Part shown: in pieces, positions 16,523 through 25,311 of the stretch
Layout: each line of letters starts with the position of its first letter
Position numbering within the stretch: the first letter of the stretch is position 1
From: JAHWJR01 sp035942035
GTDB taxonomy: Bacteria; Actinomycetota; Acidimicrobiia; Acidimicrobiales; CADCSY01
DNA: 64,000 nt
Assembly (NCBI GenBank): GCA_035942035.1
Contig: DASZDK010000023.1
Span: forward strand, 1-64,000
Direction: 5' to 3'
Translations under genes and position numbers: made by a program
Notes under the pieces: generated by a model
What the model was told of the DNA's origin: nothing
The model's database searches: none
Seen by the model: only the letters and a program-made list of their open reading frames with translations

Positions 16523-18201
16523 GGCGCGTACCCCCGGGGCGTGACCATGCGCCCGTCGACCAGGCGGGTGGTCGAGGCCCCCACCACCACGCAGGTGGTC
16601 ATCCCCACCGACTCGGGGTCGAGGTCCTCCAGCGTGGTGACGTGCACGTGCTGGCCAGGGCGGCCCACGTCGGTGACCACGCCCACCGGCGTGGCCGTCG
16701 GCCGATGCCCGCGGAGGATGTGCCGAGCGGCGTCGAGCTGCCAGCGCCGGCCGGCCGAGCGGGGGTTGTACAGGCTCACCACCAGGTCGGCCTCGGCCGC
16801 CGCTCGCAGCCGGGCCTCGATGGCCGGCCACGGGGTGAGCAGGTCGGACAGGCTGATGCTGGCGTGGTCGTGACCCAGCGGGGCGCCGAGGGCGGCGGCG
16901 GCGGCAAGGGCGGCGGTCACCCCGGGGACCACCTCGACGTCGAGGCCCGGCGCCTCGTCGCCGGCCAGCTCCAGCACGATCGACGCCATGCCGTACACCC
17001 CGGCGTCGCCCGAGCACACCACCGCCACCCTCCGCCCGCCGGCGGCCTCGGCCAAGGCCGACTTGGCCCGCACCACCTCGTCGCCGATGGAGCTGGCCAG
17101 CACCTCCTGGCCGGGGCCGAGCAGGTCGGCGCAGGCGTCGAGGTAGGGCCCGTAGCCGATCACCACCTCGGCGCCGGCCACGGCGGCGCCGGCGGCCGGA
17201 GTGCGGGAGGCGGCGCCACCCGGCCCCAACCCGACCAGCGACAGGCGCCCGCGTGGACGGGCCCGGCGGGCGACGGCCACGGTGGCGGTGGCGCTCTTGC
17301 GCTTGGTCACCACCAGCTCGGCTCCCGGGCCGGCGGCCAGCAGGGCGGCGGCCTCGGCCACGCTGGGCGTGCCCACCGCCGAGCGCACCGCGGCGCTGGG
17401 CGAGGGCACCTCCACCTCGGCCAGGGCGGCGGCTGGGAAGGTCCGCAGGGGGACGCCCCGGCCGGCGGCCGCGGCCACCACCGCCGGCTCGGCGGCCTTG
17501 AGATCGACGGTGGCCACCTCGGCCAGCGACGCCGGCGCCAGGCCGGCCCCGTCCAGGGCGCCGGCCAAGAGCGCCTCGAGGTCGTCGGCCGGGGCCCCGC
17601 TCGACGCTCCCACGCCGGCCACCAGCGACGGCGGCCGCAGCGCCACCACGCCCGGTGCCGACGGCACCAGCCGGTCGGTGACCACCACCCGGTGCGGACC
17701 GTCACCGGAGACCAGCCCGGGCGGGAGCGGCCAACCGCTCGAGTTGTCGACCGCCGGCGCCCGCCCGTCGAGCACGGCAGTGGTGACCCCGGCCACGTCG
17801 CCCTCGGCCACCCAACCGGTCAGGTCGTCCAGCGCAGGCAGACCCACGGCGTCGGTGGCGGTGGTGACCACCGGCTCGGCGCCGAGGATCCCGGCCACCT
17901 CGCGGGCCAGGCGGTTGGCGCCGCCGGCGTGGCCGCCGCACAGGGCCACGGCGAAGCGACCGGCCTCGTCGACGCACACCACCGCCGGGTCGGTGCGCTT
18001 GTCGGCCAGCAGCGGGGCCACGATGCGCACGGCGGCGCCGGTGGCCAAGAACAGCACGAACCCCTCGACGCTGCCCCACCGCCGGCGCACCACCTCGCCC
18101 GCCGGTCCGGGCGCGTGCTCCCACGGCAGGCGGGCGGCCAGCACCGCGCCCCGCTCGGTCACCGACACGCTGAGCACCCTCGGCAGCTGCGGCGCGCTCA
18201 C
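16519..18201 (-). CDS. cbiG-cobJ: Fused cobalt-precorrin-5A hydrolase / precorrin-3B C17-methyltransferase
   Basis: This 560-aa protein joins two enzymes. Residues 1 to about 310 are CbiG, with FLATGAAVRIVAPLLADKRTD (split), CVDEAGRFAVALCGGHAGGAN and VAGVGASSGAP; CbiG opens the delta-lactone and releases acetaldehyde. Residues about 318-560 are CobJ/CbiH, a tetrapyrrole methylase with LVGLGPGGA, GYGPYLDACADL, SGDAGVYGMASIV, VVPGVTAALAAAA and SLYNPRSAGRRWQL; it methylates C17 and contracts the ring. The GTG at 18201 overlaps the cobL stop. The fusion couples two successive steps. Confidence 0.93.
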   Translation of the reverse strand: MSAPQLPRVLSVSVTERGAVLAARLPWEHAPGPAGEVVRRRWGSVEGFVLFLATGAAVRIVAPLLADKRTDPAVVCVDEAGRFAVALCGGHAGGANRLAREVAGILGAEPVVTTATDAVGLPALDDLTGWVAEGDVAGVTTAVLDGRAPAVDNSSGWPLPPGLVSGDGPHRVVVTDRLVPSAPGVVALRPPSLVAGVGASSGAPADDLEALLAGALDGAGLAPASLAEVATVDLKAAEPAVVAAAAGRGVPLRTFPAAALAEVEVPSPSAAVRSAVGTPSVAEAAALLAAGPGAELVVTKRKSATATVAVARRARPRGRLSLVGLGPGGAASRTPAAGAAVAGAEVVIGYGPYLDACADLLGPGQEVLASSIGDEVVRAKSALAEAAGGRRVAVVCSGDAGVYGMASIVLELAGDEAPGLDVEVVPGVTAALAAAAALGAPLGHDHASISLSDLLTPWPAIEARLRAAAEADLVVSLYNPRSAGRRWQLDAARHILRGHRPTATPVGVVTDVGRPGQHVHVTTLEDLDPESVGMTTCVVVGASTTRLVDGRMVTPRGYAP

Positions 18202-19382
18202 CCGTCCGCCCCCGGGCCCCAGGCCACGAACACCGGGTTCTCCGCCTGCAACCGGGTGCTCCCGCCCACAGGCACGCCCCGCTGCACCGAGACCTGCACC
18301 AGGTTGCCGAGCCGCTCGGCGGCGGCGGCGGCCCGGTCGAGGGCGGCGAAGGTGGCCACCACCCGGCCTCCGGGGCGCAGGCGGGCCAGCACGGCGTCGA
18401 GCACGGCCAGGCCGCCGCCGCCGACGAAGACCCGGTCGGGGTCGGCAAGCCTGTCCAGGGCGTCGGGAGCCTCGCCCTCCACCACCTCGACGGCCACGCC
18501 GTGGCGCTCGGCGTTGGCCCGGATGCGCCCGGCGTCGTCGGACCGTCGCTCCACCGCCACCACCCGCAGCCCGGGCGCCAGGGCGGCGGCTTCCACAGCG
18601 ACGCTGCCGCTGCCGGCGCCCACGTCCCACAGCACGCCCGAGGCGGGCAGGGCCAGCTTGCCCAGCGCCACCGCCCGCACCTCGCCCTTGGTGACCATCC
18701 CGCCTCGGGAGGCGAAGGCGGCTTCGGGACGCCCCCACGCCAAGGTGGGCGCCGGCGCCACCGCGGCGGCGGCCTCCACCAGCACCACCACCGAGCGGGC
18801 ATCCCACGTCCCCGCCGCCAGCCCCTCCAGGTCGGTCTCGTCGACCCGCTCGCCGGGCTCGCCCAGCCGGGCGCACACCGCCACCCGCCGCGGTGCCGTC
18901 CCCCGGTCGACCAGGGCCCGCCCCAGCGCCTCGGGCGGCGAGCCGGGCGACACCAGCACCGCCGCCTTGGGCGACCCAGCCGCCACCGCCGCCGCCTCCG
19001 CCAGCGGGCGGCCGTGGGCCGAGACCACGGTGGCGTCGTCCCAGGGCAGGCCCAGGCGGGCGAAGGCCAGGGCCACCGACGACGGGGCGGGGTGGACCTC
19101 CAGCCGCTCCGGCCCCAGGCGCTCGGCCAGGGCTCGGACCACGCCGAAGAAGCCGGGGTCGCCCGAAGCCAGCACGCACACCCGCCCGGGCTCGGCCTCC
19201 ACCGCGTCGAGCGCCGGCCCCAGGCCCCCCTCGATGGCCAGCGTGCGGGCGGCCAGCGGCCGGCAGGCGTCGAGCTGGTGGCGGCCGCCGACGACCAGGT
19301 CGGCGGCCTCGAGGGCGCGGCCCGCCGCCTTGCCCACCGGCTCCCCGCCGAGGAGGGCCACCACCGCCACGCTGGCCACCAT
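18198..19382 (-). CDS. cobL: Precorrin-6Y C5,15-methyltransferase (decarboxylating), CbiE-CbiT fusion
   Basis: CobL methylates C5 and C15 and removes the C12 acetate carboxyl. The 394-aa protein is a CbiE-type methylase (about 1-190; VVALLGGEPVGKAAGRALEA, VLASGDPGFFGVVRAL, HPAPSSVALAFARLGLPWDD) fused to a CbiT-type Rossmann methyltransferase (about 210-394; GMVTKGEVRAVALGKL, LWDVGAGSGSVAVEAA, VFVGGGGLAVLDAVLARLRP). The ATG at 19382 lies just before the cbiD stop (19388). The N terminus lacks the usual longer beta-strand start but the cofactor loop is complete. Confidence 0.93.
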   Translation of the reverse strand: MVASVAVVALLGGEPVGKAAGRALEAADLVVGGRHQLDACRPLAARTLAIEGGLGPALDAVEAEPGRVCVLASGDPGFFGVVRALAERLGPERLEVHPAPSSVALAFARLGLPWDDATVVSAHGRPLAEAAAVAAGSPKAAVLVSPGSPPEALGRALVDRGTAPRRVAVCARLGEPGERVDETDLEGLAAGTWDARSVVVLVEAAAAVAPAPTLAWGRPEAAFASRGGMVTKGEVRAVALGKLALPASGVLWDVGAGSGSVAVEAAALAPGLRVVAVERRSDDAGRIRANAERHGVAVEVVEGEAPDALDRLADPDRVFVGGGGLAVLDAVLARLRPGGRVVATFAALDRAAAAAERLGNLVQVSVQRGVPVGGSTRLQAENPVFVAWGPGADG

Positions 19383-19387
19383 CGGCG

Positions 19388-20479
19388 TCAACCCGCCCGC
19401 CCGCAGCCGGCGGTGGCGACCACACGCTCGCCCTCGAAGTCGACCATGGTCACCTCGACGTCGAGGGCACCGCCGGCATGGTGGGCGCAGGCCCGGGCCG
19501 CCCGCCGGCACAGCTCGATCAGCGGCCCGGTCACGCCGGTGGCGTCGCACACCTCGAAGAAGTGGCGGGCGGTGGCCGTCTCGGTGGCCGCCGCCACCAC
19601 CGTTGCCGGCGCCCCTGCCTGCCGGGCCGCCTCGGCCAGCAGTTCGCCATCGACCCGCGACCGGTGGAAGTGGGTCATCATCACGCCGGCGGCCAGCTTG
19701 GCGATCTTGCCCACCATCCCCACGAAGGCGACCCGGCGGACGCCCCGAGCAGCGGCCCGGCGCAGGGCGATCCCGGTGAAGTCGCCTACCTCGACCAGGC
19801 ACACCTCGGGCAGCTCCGGGTGGAGGCGGCGGGCGGCTCCCTCGGAGCGGCTCCCGGTGGCCAGGGCCAGGGCATCGGCCCCGTTGGCGGCGGCCACGTC
19901 GATCTGCTGCACCACCGACGCACGGTAGGACGCCGTGGAGAAGGGGCGCACCACGCCGGTGGTGCCGAGGATGGAGATGCCGCCGAGGATGCCGAGGCGG
20001 GCGTTGGTGGTCTTGTCCGCCATGGCCTCACCCCCGGGCACCGAGAAGGTGACGACCACCGGGCGGGGTGTGGCCTCGGCCAGGGCGGCCAGGATCATGC
20101 GCCGGGGCACGGGGTTGATGGCGGGCACGCCCACGGGAAGGCCCAGGCCGGGCCGGGTCACGGTGCCCACGCCGGCCCCATTGCGGAGCGCCGTGGCCGT
20201 CCCCGGCGGCGCCCAGGTCACCTCGGCGGTCATGCGGGCGCCGTCGGTGCAGTCGGGGTCGTCGCCGGCGTCCTTGACCACCACGCACCGCAGCGGGCTC
20301 TCGGCCTCCACGGCGAAGCGCACCCGGCGGCCGCCGGGCAGGGCCACCTCCACCTCGGGCGGCGGAGCCCCCGCCGCCAGGCCCAGGGCGGCGGCCTTGG
20401 CGGCGGCGGCAGCGCAGGTGCCCGTGGTCCAGCCGGTGCGCAGCCCGGCGCCGGTCGGTGGAGACGAGGTGGCGGTCAC
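19388..20479 (-). CDS. cbiD: Cobalt-precorrin-5B C1-methyltransferase
   Basis: CbiD methylates C1 in the oxygen-independent branch; its presence instead of CobF marks this pathway as the anaerobic type. The 363-aa protein has LRTGWTTGTCAAAAAKAAA near the N terminus, VKDAGDDPDCTDGA, GVGTVTRPGLGLPVGVPAIN, ILGTTGVVRPFSTASY and FVGMVGKIAKLAAGVMMTHF with HRSRVD, all typical. The GTG at 20479 overlaps the cobM stop by four bases. Confidence 0.95.
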   Translation of the reverse strand: MTATSSPPTGAGLRTGWTTGTCAAAAAKAAALGLAAGAPPPEVEVALPGGRRVRFAVEAESPLRCVVVKDAGDDPDCTDGARMTAEVTWAPPGTATALRNGAGVGTVTRPGLGLPVGVPAINPVPRRMILAALAEATPRPVVVTFSVPGGEAMADKTTNARLGILGGISILGTTGVVRPFSTASYRASVVQQIDVAAANGADALALATGSRSEGAARRLHPELPEVCLVEVGDFTGIALRRAAARGVRRVAFVGMVGKIAKLAAGVMMTHFHRSRVDGELLAEAARQAGAPATVVAAATETATARHFFEVCDATGVTGPLIELCRRAARACAHHAGGALDVEVTMVDFEGERVVATAGCGRAG

Positions 20480-21264
20480 TTCGGCCGCCCCGCGGTGGTG
20501 CCCGGCGCCGAGCGCCGGCGGAAGCCGTGGGCGTAGTCCGGCGAGTACAGGTGGCTGCGCCGGCCGCCGCCGGCCAGGGCCCCTCCCACCAGCACCAACA
20601 CCGTGGTGCGGGCGCCGGTGGCCTCGAGATCGCGTGCCAGGTGGCCCACGGTGGTGGTCACCACCTGCTGGTCGGGCCGGGTGGCCCGCACCACCACGGC
20701 GGCGGGGGTGTCGGCGGTGTAGGCCGACCCGCCGGCCAGCAGCTCGGCCTGCAGCTCGTGGGGCCGGGCGGCGGACAGGAACACCGCCATGGTGGCCCCG
20801 GTGGCGGCGAAGGCGGCGATCGACTCGCCCGGCGGTACCGAGTCGGACGTCCGCCCCGGCAGGCGGGTGGCCACCACGCTCTGGGACACGCCGGGAACGG
20901 TGAGCTCCCGGCCCAGCACAGCCGCCGCCGCCGACAGGGAGGTGACCCCGGGGACCACCTCGAACTCCTGCCCGTGCTCGACGCACCAGTCGATCTGCTC
21001 GTGCACGGCGCCGTAGAGCGACGGGTCGCCAGAGTGCAGCCGGACCACGGCGGCGCCGGCGGCGGCCCGGTAGACGTCGAGCACGTCCTCGAGGGTCATG
21101 GCCGCCGAGTCGTGCACCTCGACATCGGCCCGGCAGTGGCCGAGCAGGGCCTCGGGCACCAGCGACGAGGCCCACACCACCACGTCGGCGCCAGCCAGGC
21201 GGTCGCGCCCCCGCAGGGTGATGAGGTCGGCGGCGCCGGGGCCGGCGCCCACGAACGAGATCAC
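20476..21264 (-). CDS. cobM: Precorrin-4 C11-methyltransferase
   Basis: CobM/CbiF adds the C11 methyl group. This 262-aa tetrapyrrole methylase has MISFVGAGPGAADLITLRG, VVVWASSLVPEALL, LHSGDPSLYGAVHEQIDW, EVVPGVTSLSAAAAVLGREL and VVVRATRPDQQVV. The C-terminal segment SHLYSPDYAHGFR is the family ending. The ATG overlaps the cobI stop by four bases, so it is the second gene of the riboswitch-led operon. Confidence 0.95.
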   Translation of the reverse strand: MISFVGAGPGAADLITLRGRDRLAGADVVVWASSLVPEALLGHCRADVEVHDSAAMTLEDVLDVYRAAAGAAVVRLHSGDPSLYGAVHEQIDWCVEHGQEFEVVPGVTSLSAAAAVLGRELTVPGVSQSVVATRLPGRTSDSVPPGESIAAFAATGATMAVFLSAARPHELQAELLAGGSAYTADTPAAVVVRATRPDQQVVTTTVGHLARDLEATGARTTVLVLVGGALAGGGRRSHLYSPDYAHGFRRRSAPGTTAGRPK

Positions 21265-21983
21265 GGCGCCTCCCGCTCGGTCCGGTGCGGAGGCACGACC
21301 ACGGTGGCCAGGTACGAGGCGTGCTCGCCGGCCCGCTCGGCCACCGGGCAGACGCGCTCGCCGTCCAGGCCGAGCAGCTCGCCCACCACCGCCCCGTCCA
21401 GGCGACCGGCCTGGCCCAGGCGCTCGGCCAGCTCGGGCAGGTGGTGCCCGCCCTTGTAGACCACCACGGCGGCGGCGGGGTCGGCCACGGCGGCGTCGAA
21501 GGCGTCCGTGCCGTCCAGCCCGGTGACCACGGTGAGCACCTCAGCCCCGTCGGCCACCACCGTGCCGGCCCGGGCGGCCAGGTCCTGGAAGGCCATGATC
21601 CCCGGCACCGTCTCCACCGGCACGGCGGGGCGTTGGGCTCGCACGGCGGCCACCACCGACGACACCGTGCTGTAGAGGTTGGGGTCGCCGAGGGTGACGA
21701 AGGCCACCCGCTCGCCGGCGTCGAGGTGCTCGACCAGCCGGCCGGCGGCCTCGGCGATGCCGGCGTCCCGGGACGTGCCCTGGCGGGCCATGACGAAGAC
21801 CAGTCGCTCGACGGCGACCTCGGGCGCGGCCCGGCGCACCACCGACTCGGCCCGACCCTCGACCTCGGGGTCGCTGACCGGGGCGAAGACGCGGTCGGCG
21901 TCCCGCAGCGCCCGGAGGGCTCGCAGGGTCAAGAGCTCGGGGTCACCGGGGCCCACCCCGACGCCGATCAGCGCTGCTGTCAT
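21261..21983 (-). CDS. cobI: Precorrin-2 C20-methyltransferase
   Basis: CobI/CbiL methylates C20 of (cobalt-)precorrin-2, the first step of the operon. The 240-aa protein has LIGVGVGPGDPELLTLRALR, ERVAFVTLGDPNLYSTVSSV, ETVPGIMAFQDLAARAG and VVVYKGGHHLPEL, the usual methylase pockets. The ATG at 21983 follows AGGAAGAGGAG and lies about 30 bases from the cobalamin riboswitch, which probably controls its translation and that of nine downstream genes. Confidence 0.94.
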   Translation of the reverse strand: MTAALIGVGVGPGDPELLTLRALRALRDADRVFAPVSDPEVEGRAESVVRRAAPEVAVERLVFVMARQGTSRDAGIAEAAGRLVEHLDAGERVAFVTLGDPNLYSTVSSVVAAVRAQRPAVPVETVPGIMAFQDLAARAGTVVADGAEVLTVVTGLDGTDAFDAAVADPAAAVVVYKGGHHLPELAERLGQAGRLDGAVVGELLGLDGERVCPVAERAGEHASYLATVVVPPHRTEREAP

Positions 21984-22012
21984 CCCATGCCTCGTGGGAC
22001 GCTCCTCTTCCT

Positions 22013-22150
22013 GCCCGCAGCCGGTCTCCTGGCTCCCGGATCGACGCTCACCCCCGCCTTCCCGTCGCCGGTGGCGTCATGGGGGTTCGCTCCCCGGTCA
22101 CAGTGGCGGCACCGCGCCGGGCTCGCACCGGCTTCCCGTGCACTGCAGAC
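22013..22150 (-). promoter_or_regulatory. Cobalamin riboswitch (upstream of cobI)
   Basis: Read on the minus strand, the core contains AAGCCGGTGCGAGCCCGG, GCCGCCACTGTGACCGGGGA, GGGGAGCGAACCCC and, at the 3' side, GAGCCAGGAGACCGGCTGC, the B12 box. It lies 30 bases before the cobI start. Its design resembles the one before cbiZ, but the inner loop sequences differ, so the two are not recent copies. Confidence 0.93.
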
Positions 22151-22204
22151 GGGGCGACCCTAGTGGAGCGGCGGCGTCCAGGCCCGCCCGCGGCAGTGCC
22201 GGGG

Positions 22205-22615
22205 TCAGCCGCCGCGTAGGAGGCAGAAGGGATGGCCGGCCGGGTCGAGGAAGACGCGGAAGCTCGTGCCGGGCTGGAAATCCGCCTTGCGGGCGCCCAG
22301 GGCCAGGACCTGCTCCTCGCCGGCGTCGAGATCGTCGACGTCGAAGTCCAGGTGCGCCTGCTGCGGCCGTTCTCCGCCCGGCCACACCGGCGACTCGTGG
22401 TCGGGGGCGAGCTGAAAGGCGAGGGTGACGCCGCCGGTGCTGCGCAGCTGCACCCACTCCCCGTCGCCGTCGTCGTCCTCGACGTCCCAGCCGGTGATGG
22501 CGCTGTAGAAGGCGGCCAGCGACCGGGGGTCACGGCAGTCCAGGGCCACCACGCTCAGGCGTCCGAGGGGAACCACGCCGGAAGTCTCGCAGGCCTCGCC
22601 GCCGCCCAGTGGCAT
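22205..22615 (-). CDS. VOC superfamily protein (glyoxalase/bleomycin-resistance-like)
   Basis: This small protein of about 120-136 aa has a vicinal oxygen chelate fold: LSVVALDCRDPRSLAAFYSAI at the N terminus, GVTLAFQLAPDH in the middle and HLDFDVDDLDAGEEQVLALG near the end, finishing with RVFLDPAGHPFCLLRGG, the usual last strand. Likely metal ligands are the histidine in QAHLDF and a late acidic residue. The start is uncertain (ATG 22615 or 22618, GTG 22576). Substrate unknown; the fold covers glyoxalases, dioxygenases and resistance proteins. It is divergent from the SnoaL-like gene. Confidence 0.75.
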   Translation of the reverse strand: MPLGGGEACETSGVVPLGRLSVVALDCRDPRSLAAFYSAITGWDVEDDDGDGEWVQLRSTGGVTLAFQLAPDHESPVWPGGERPQQAHLDFDVDDLDAGEEQVLALGARKADFQPGTSFRVFLDPAGHPFCLLRGG

Positions 22616-22651
22616 CATGCGCCGGACAGCGGGGCCGGCACGGAGGATGAC

Positions 22652-23038
22652 ATGGCAGGAAGCACCCCACAGGAGACCGATCACCTGGTGGAGCAGGCGA
22701 TCTCGGGAGAGAACGTCGAGGCGTTGCTCGACCTGTTCGAGCCCGACGCGGTGTTCATCGATCCGGCGAGCGGCACGGAGTTGCGGGGTCGCGACCAGAT
22801 CCGGGACGCGGTCCTCGAAATGCTGGAGTCGAAGCCCCGGATCATCCCCGGGCCACCACCAACGGTCGTCATCTCTGGGGACATCGCCCTGGTGCTGTCG
22901 CAGTGGACCATGGAGGCCGCCGGTCCGGACGGTGAGGTGTTCCGCCAGTCCGGGACCGCCACCGACGTGATGCGCCGACAGGCGGACGGCACGTGGCGCT
23001 ACGTCATCGACAACCCGGGCGGCGTGGCCCAGCCCTGA
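22652..23038 (+). CDS. SnoaL-like / DUF4440 family protein
   Basis: This 128-aa cone-fold protein resembles SnoaL-like domains: HLVEQAISGENVEALLDLFEP, VFIDPASGTELRGRDQIRDA, VVISGDIALVLSQWTMEAA and the closing WRYVIDNPGG. A clear GGAGGA ribosome site precedes the ATG at 22652. The fold holds small hydrophobic ligands and includes cyclases, isomerases and proteins with no known activity. It is a single-gene unit between the VOC gene and the cobB operon. Confidence 0.8.
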   Translation: MAGSTPQETDHLVEQAISGENVEALLDLFEPDAVFIDPASGTELRGRDQIRDAVLEMLESKPRIIPGPPPTVVISGDIALVLSQWTMEAAGPDGEVFRQSGTATDVMRRQADGTWRYVIDNPGGVAQP

Positions 23039-23135
23039 GCGGCGCCGTCACCCGAAACAGGGCTCGCTCGTCCCTGAGCAGCGGGAGCTGGATCGCCGCC
23101 CGTCGGCGACCGGGCGGCCCCGGCCCCAAGGATCC

Positions 23136-23399
23136 TCAGAGGTCGCCGGTGCGAACGTCGAGGCCGGCGGCGGCCAGTGACTCCTCCAGCTGCTGGCGCT
23201 CGCCGGCGCTGAGCAGGCGCCCCTTCTCGCCGGCACCGGGAACGGGGACCTCGAGCATCCCCGCGGCAACAGCGAGGGCGGCGTCGTAGGCGGCCAGGTC
23301 GGTGTCCCACTCGTCCCGGGTCGGCTGCTCGTAGGCGATGAGGCGGCGCCGGCGCTCCCGCAGGTCGGCGCCCACCTGCTCGATGGGAGCGCGGCTCAC
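23136..23399 (-). CDS. Unknown 87-aa protein, coupled to cobB
   Basis: No known domain is visible. The small soluble protein opens with VSRAPIEQVGADLRERRRRL, a charged amphipathic helix, followed by EQPTRDEWDTDLAAYDAALAV-type sequence and a C-terminal helix around LSAGERQQLEESLAAAGLDV. Its GTG at 23399 overlaps the cobB stop by four bases (GTGA), the same coupling used throughout the cobalamin genes, and codon use is normal, so I consider it a real gene. An accessory role in cobyrinate processing is only a positional inference. Confidence 0.65.
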   Translation of the reverse strand: MSRAPIEQVGADLRERRRRLIAYEQPTRDEWDTDLAAYDAALAVAAGMLEVPVPGAGEKGRLLSAGERQQLEESLAAAGLDVRTGDL

Positions 23400-24784
23400 G
23401 CCGACGCCCGCCCTTCGCCGGCGCCGGCGGGCGTGGCCGCGGCCACGAACCGTTCGGCCACCTCGGGCGCCCCGCCCAGGTGGAGGTGGAGGTAGGAGGC
23501 CACCAGCGTGGGCGAGGCCCAGCCGGCGGTGGCCCGCCCGTGGCGGCCGGACAGGTCGAGGCCGTCCCCCGCCGGCGCCAGCTCCGAGTAGTGGAACTCG
23601 TGGCCCCACAGGGCGGTGCCGGCGGGACCTAGCGGGCTGTCCCGGCGAATTGTCGCCCGCCGGTAGCCGAGCGACAGGCGCCCGGTCATGTGCCCGTCAC
23701 CGGGCAGCGCCCCGGCCAGCCGGCTGCCGTCGAGCGAGCGCGAGAGCCACAGGAGCCCTCCGCACTCGGCCCAGGTCACCAGGCCGGCAGCCACCCTCCG
23801 GCGGACGTCGTCGAGCAGGGGCCGGTTGGCGGCCAGCGCCCCGGCGAAGACCTCCGGGAACCCCCCGCCGGCCACCAGCCCGGTCGCCCCCTCGGGCAGG
23901 GCGGGGTCGGCGCACGGGTCGAACGGCAGCAGCTCGGCACCGGCCGACGCCAGCAGCTCCAGGTTGTCGGGATAGGAGAAGCTGAACGCCGGACCGCCGG
24001 CCACCGCCACCCGGGCCCGACCCACCGGCCGGGCGGCGAGAGGCGCCTCGGTCACGAGCGCCGGCGCCGACGCGGCCAAGCGCACCACCGCGTCGAGGTC
24101 GACCGAGGCGCCCACGATCCGGGCCAGCCGGTCGAGCGATCGCCGGACCTGCTCCGGCTGCTCGGCCACCGGCACCAGGCCGAGGTGGCGGTCCCGCCAG
24201 GCCAGGTGGTCGTCACGGTGCAGGGCGCCGAGCACGGGCACGCCGAGCGGCTCGAGGGCCGTCCGCAGGGCGGCCTCGTGGCCGGCACTGCCCACCCGGT
24301 TGAGCACGACGCCGCCCAGGCGAAGCCGGTCGTCGAAGTCGCGGAACCCCTGCACCACGGCGGCCACCGACCGGCTCATGCCGCCGGCGTCGACCACCAG
24401 CACCACCGGTGCCTCCAGCAGGCGGGCGATGTGGGCGGTGCTGGCCAGGTCGACCGGTGGCGCCTGGTCCTCGACCCGGGGTGTCAGGGCTCCGTCGAAG
24501 CACCCCATGACGCCCTCGACCACCAGGACGTCGGCGCCCTCCCCGGCCCGGGCGGCCAGCGGCGCCATCGTCTCCTCCCCGCACATCCACGGATCGAGGT
24601 TGCGCCCGGGGCGGTCGGTGGCCAGGGCGTGGTAGCCGGGGTCGATGAAGTCGGGCCCCACCTTCGCCGACGCCACCGCCGTCCCCCACCGGCGCAGAGC
24701 GGCCATGAGCCCGGTCGCCACGGTGGTCTTGCCCACCCCCGAGGCGGTGCCCGCCACGACCAGCCGGGGCCCGAGCCGCGCCAC
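23396..24784 (-). CDS. cobB: Cobyrinate a,c-diamide synthase
   Basis: CobB/CbiA amidates the a and c side chains using glutamine and ATP. The 462-aa protein has an N-terminal dethiobiotin-synthetase-like ATPase with P-loop VVAGTASGVGKTTVATGL, KVGPDFIDPGYH and VVEGVMGCFDGAL, and a C-terminal class I glutaminase with AGGGFPEVFAGALAANR and TWAECGGLLWLSRS carrying the nucleophilic cysteine; the matching histidine lies in ALWGHEFHYSEL. It follows cobO by two bases. Confidence 0.95.
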   Translation of the reverse strand: MARLGPRLVVAGTASGVGKTTVATGLMAALRRWGTAVASAKVGPDFIDPGYHALATDRPGRNLDPWMCGEETMAPLAARAGEGADVLVVEGVMGCFDGALTPRVEDQAPPVDLASTAHIARLLEAPVVLVVDAGGMSRSVAAVVQGFRDFDDRLRLGGVVLNRVGSAGHEAALRTALEPLGVPVLGALHRDDHLAWRDRHLGLVPVAEQPEQVRRSLDRLARIVGASVDLDAVVRLAASAPALVTEAPLAARPVGRARVAVAGGPAFSFSYPDNLELLASAGAELLPFDPCADPALPEGATGLVAGGGFPEVFAGALAANRPLLDDVRRRVAAGLVTWAECGGLLWLSRSLDGSRLAGALPGDGHMTGRLSLGYRRATIRRDSPLGPAGTALWGHEFHYSELAPAGDGLDLSGRHGRATAGWASPTLVASYLHLHLGGAPEVAERFVAAATPAGAGEGRASA

Positions 24785-24786
24785 GG

Positions 24787-25311
24787 TCAGTACTCGATGC
24801 CCTTTTTGGCGGTGATGCCCTGGTCGAAGGCGTGCTTGACCTTGCGCATGTCGGTGACGGTGTCGGCCACCTCGATCAGCTCGGGGGCGGCGTCCCGCCC
24901 GGTGATAACCACGTTGGTGTGCTCGGCCCGCTCACGGATGCCGGCCACCACCTCCTCGACCGGGATCCACCCGAAGGTCACGGCATAGGTGAGCTCGTCG
25001 AAGATGAGCAAGTCGTAGTCGCCCGAGGCCAGCTTGGCCCGGGCCACCTCCCAGGCGTGGCGGCCCTTGGCCGCCGACTCGTCGAGGTCGGTGGACTCCC
25101 AGGTGAACCCGTCGCCCAGGGTGTGCCACTCGATGCCCAGGTGGTCGGCCAGCTTGCGTTCGCCCGTCTTCCACTGGCCGCCCTTGATGAACTGCACCAC
25201 CCCGACCCGCCAGCCGCGGGCCCATCCCCGGCCCATGACCCCGAACGCCGACGACGACTTGCCCTTGCCGTGCCCGGTGTTGATGAGCACGAGGGAACGG
25301 GCGCGGGCCAT
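24787..25311 (-). CDS. cobO: Cob(I)yrinic acid a,c-diamide adenosyltransferase (CobA/CobO type)
   Basis: This 174-aa enzyme transfers the adenosyl group of ATP to Co(I) corrinoid. It has the unusual P-loop of the CobA family, NTGHGKGKSSSAFGVMGRG, then VVQFIKGGQWKTGERK, WHTLGDGFTWES, DLLIFDELTYAVTFGW and the C-terminal VVITGRDAAPELIEVAD with TDMRKVKHAFDQGI. It is the first gene of a short operon (cobO-cobB-87-aa protein) divergent from cobQ. No riboswitch is visible in the 126-base spacer. Confidence 0.95.
   Translation of the reverse strand: MARARSLVLINTGHGKGKSSSAFGVMGRGWARGWRVGVVQFIKGGQWKTGERKLADHLGIEWHTLGDGFTWESTDLDESAAKGRHAWEVARAKLASGDYDLLIFDELTYAVTFGWIPVEEVVAGIRERAEHTNVVITGRDAAPELIEVADTVTDMRKVKHAFDQGITAKKGIEY

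Noticed and set aside
16642..19779. 1045-codon open frame opposite the cob methylase genes
   Set aside because: Antisense shadow of cobJ, cobL and cbiD; no domain is readable.
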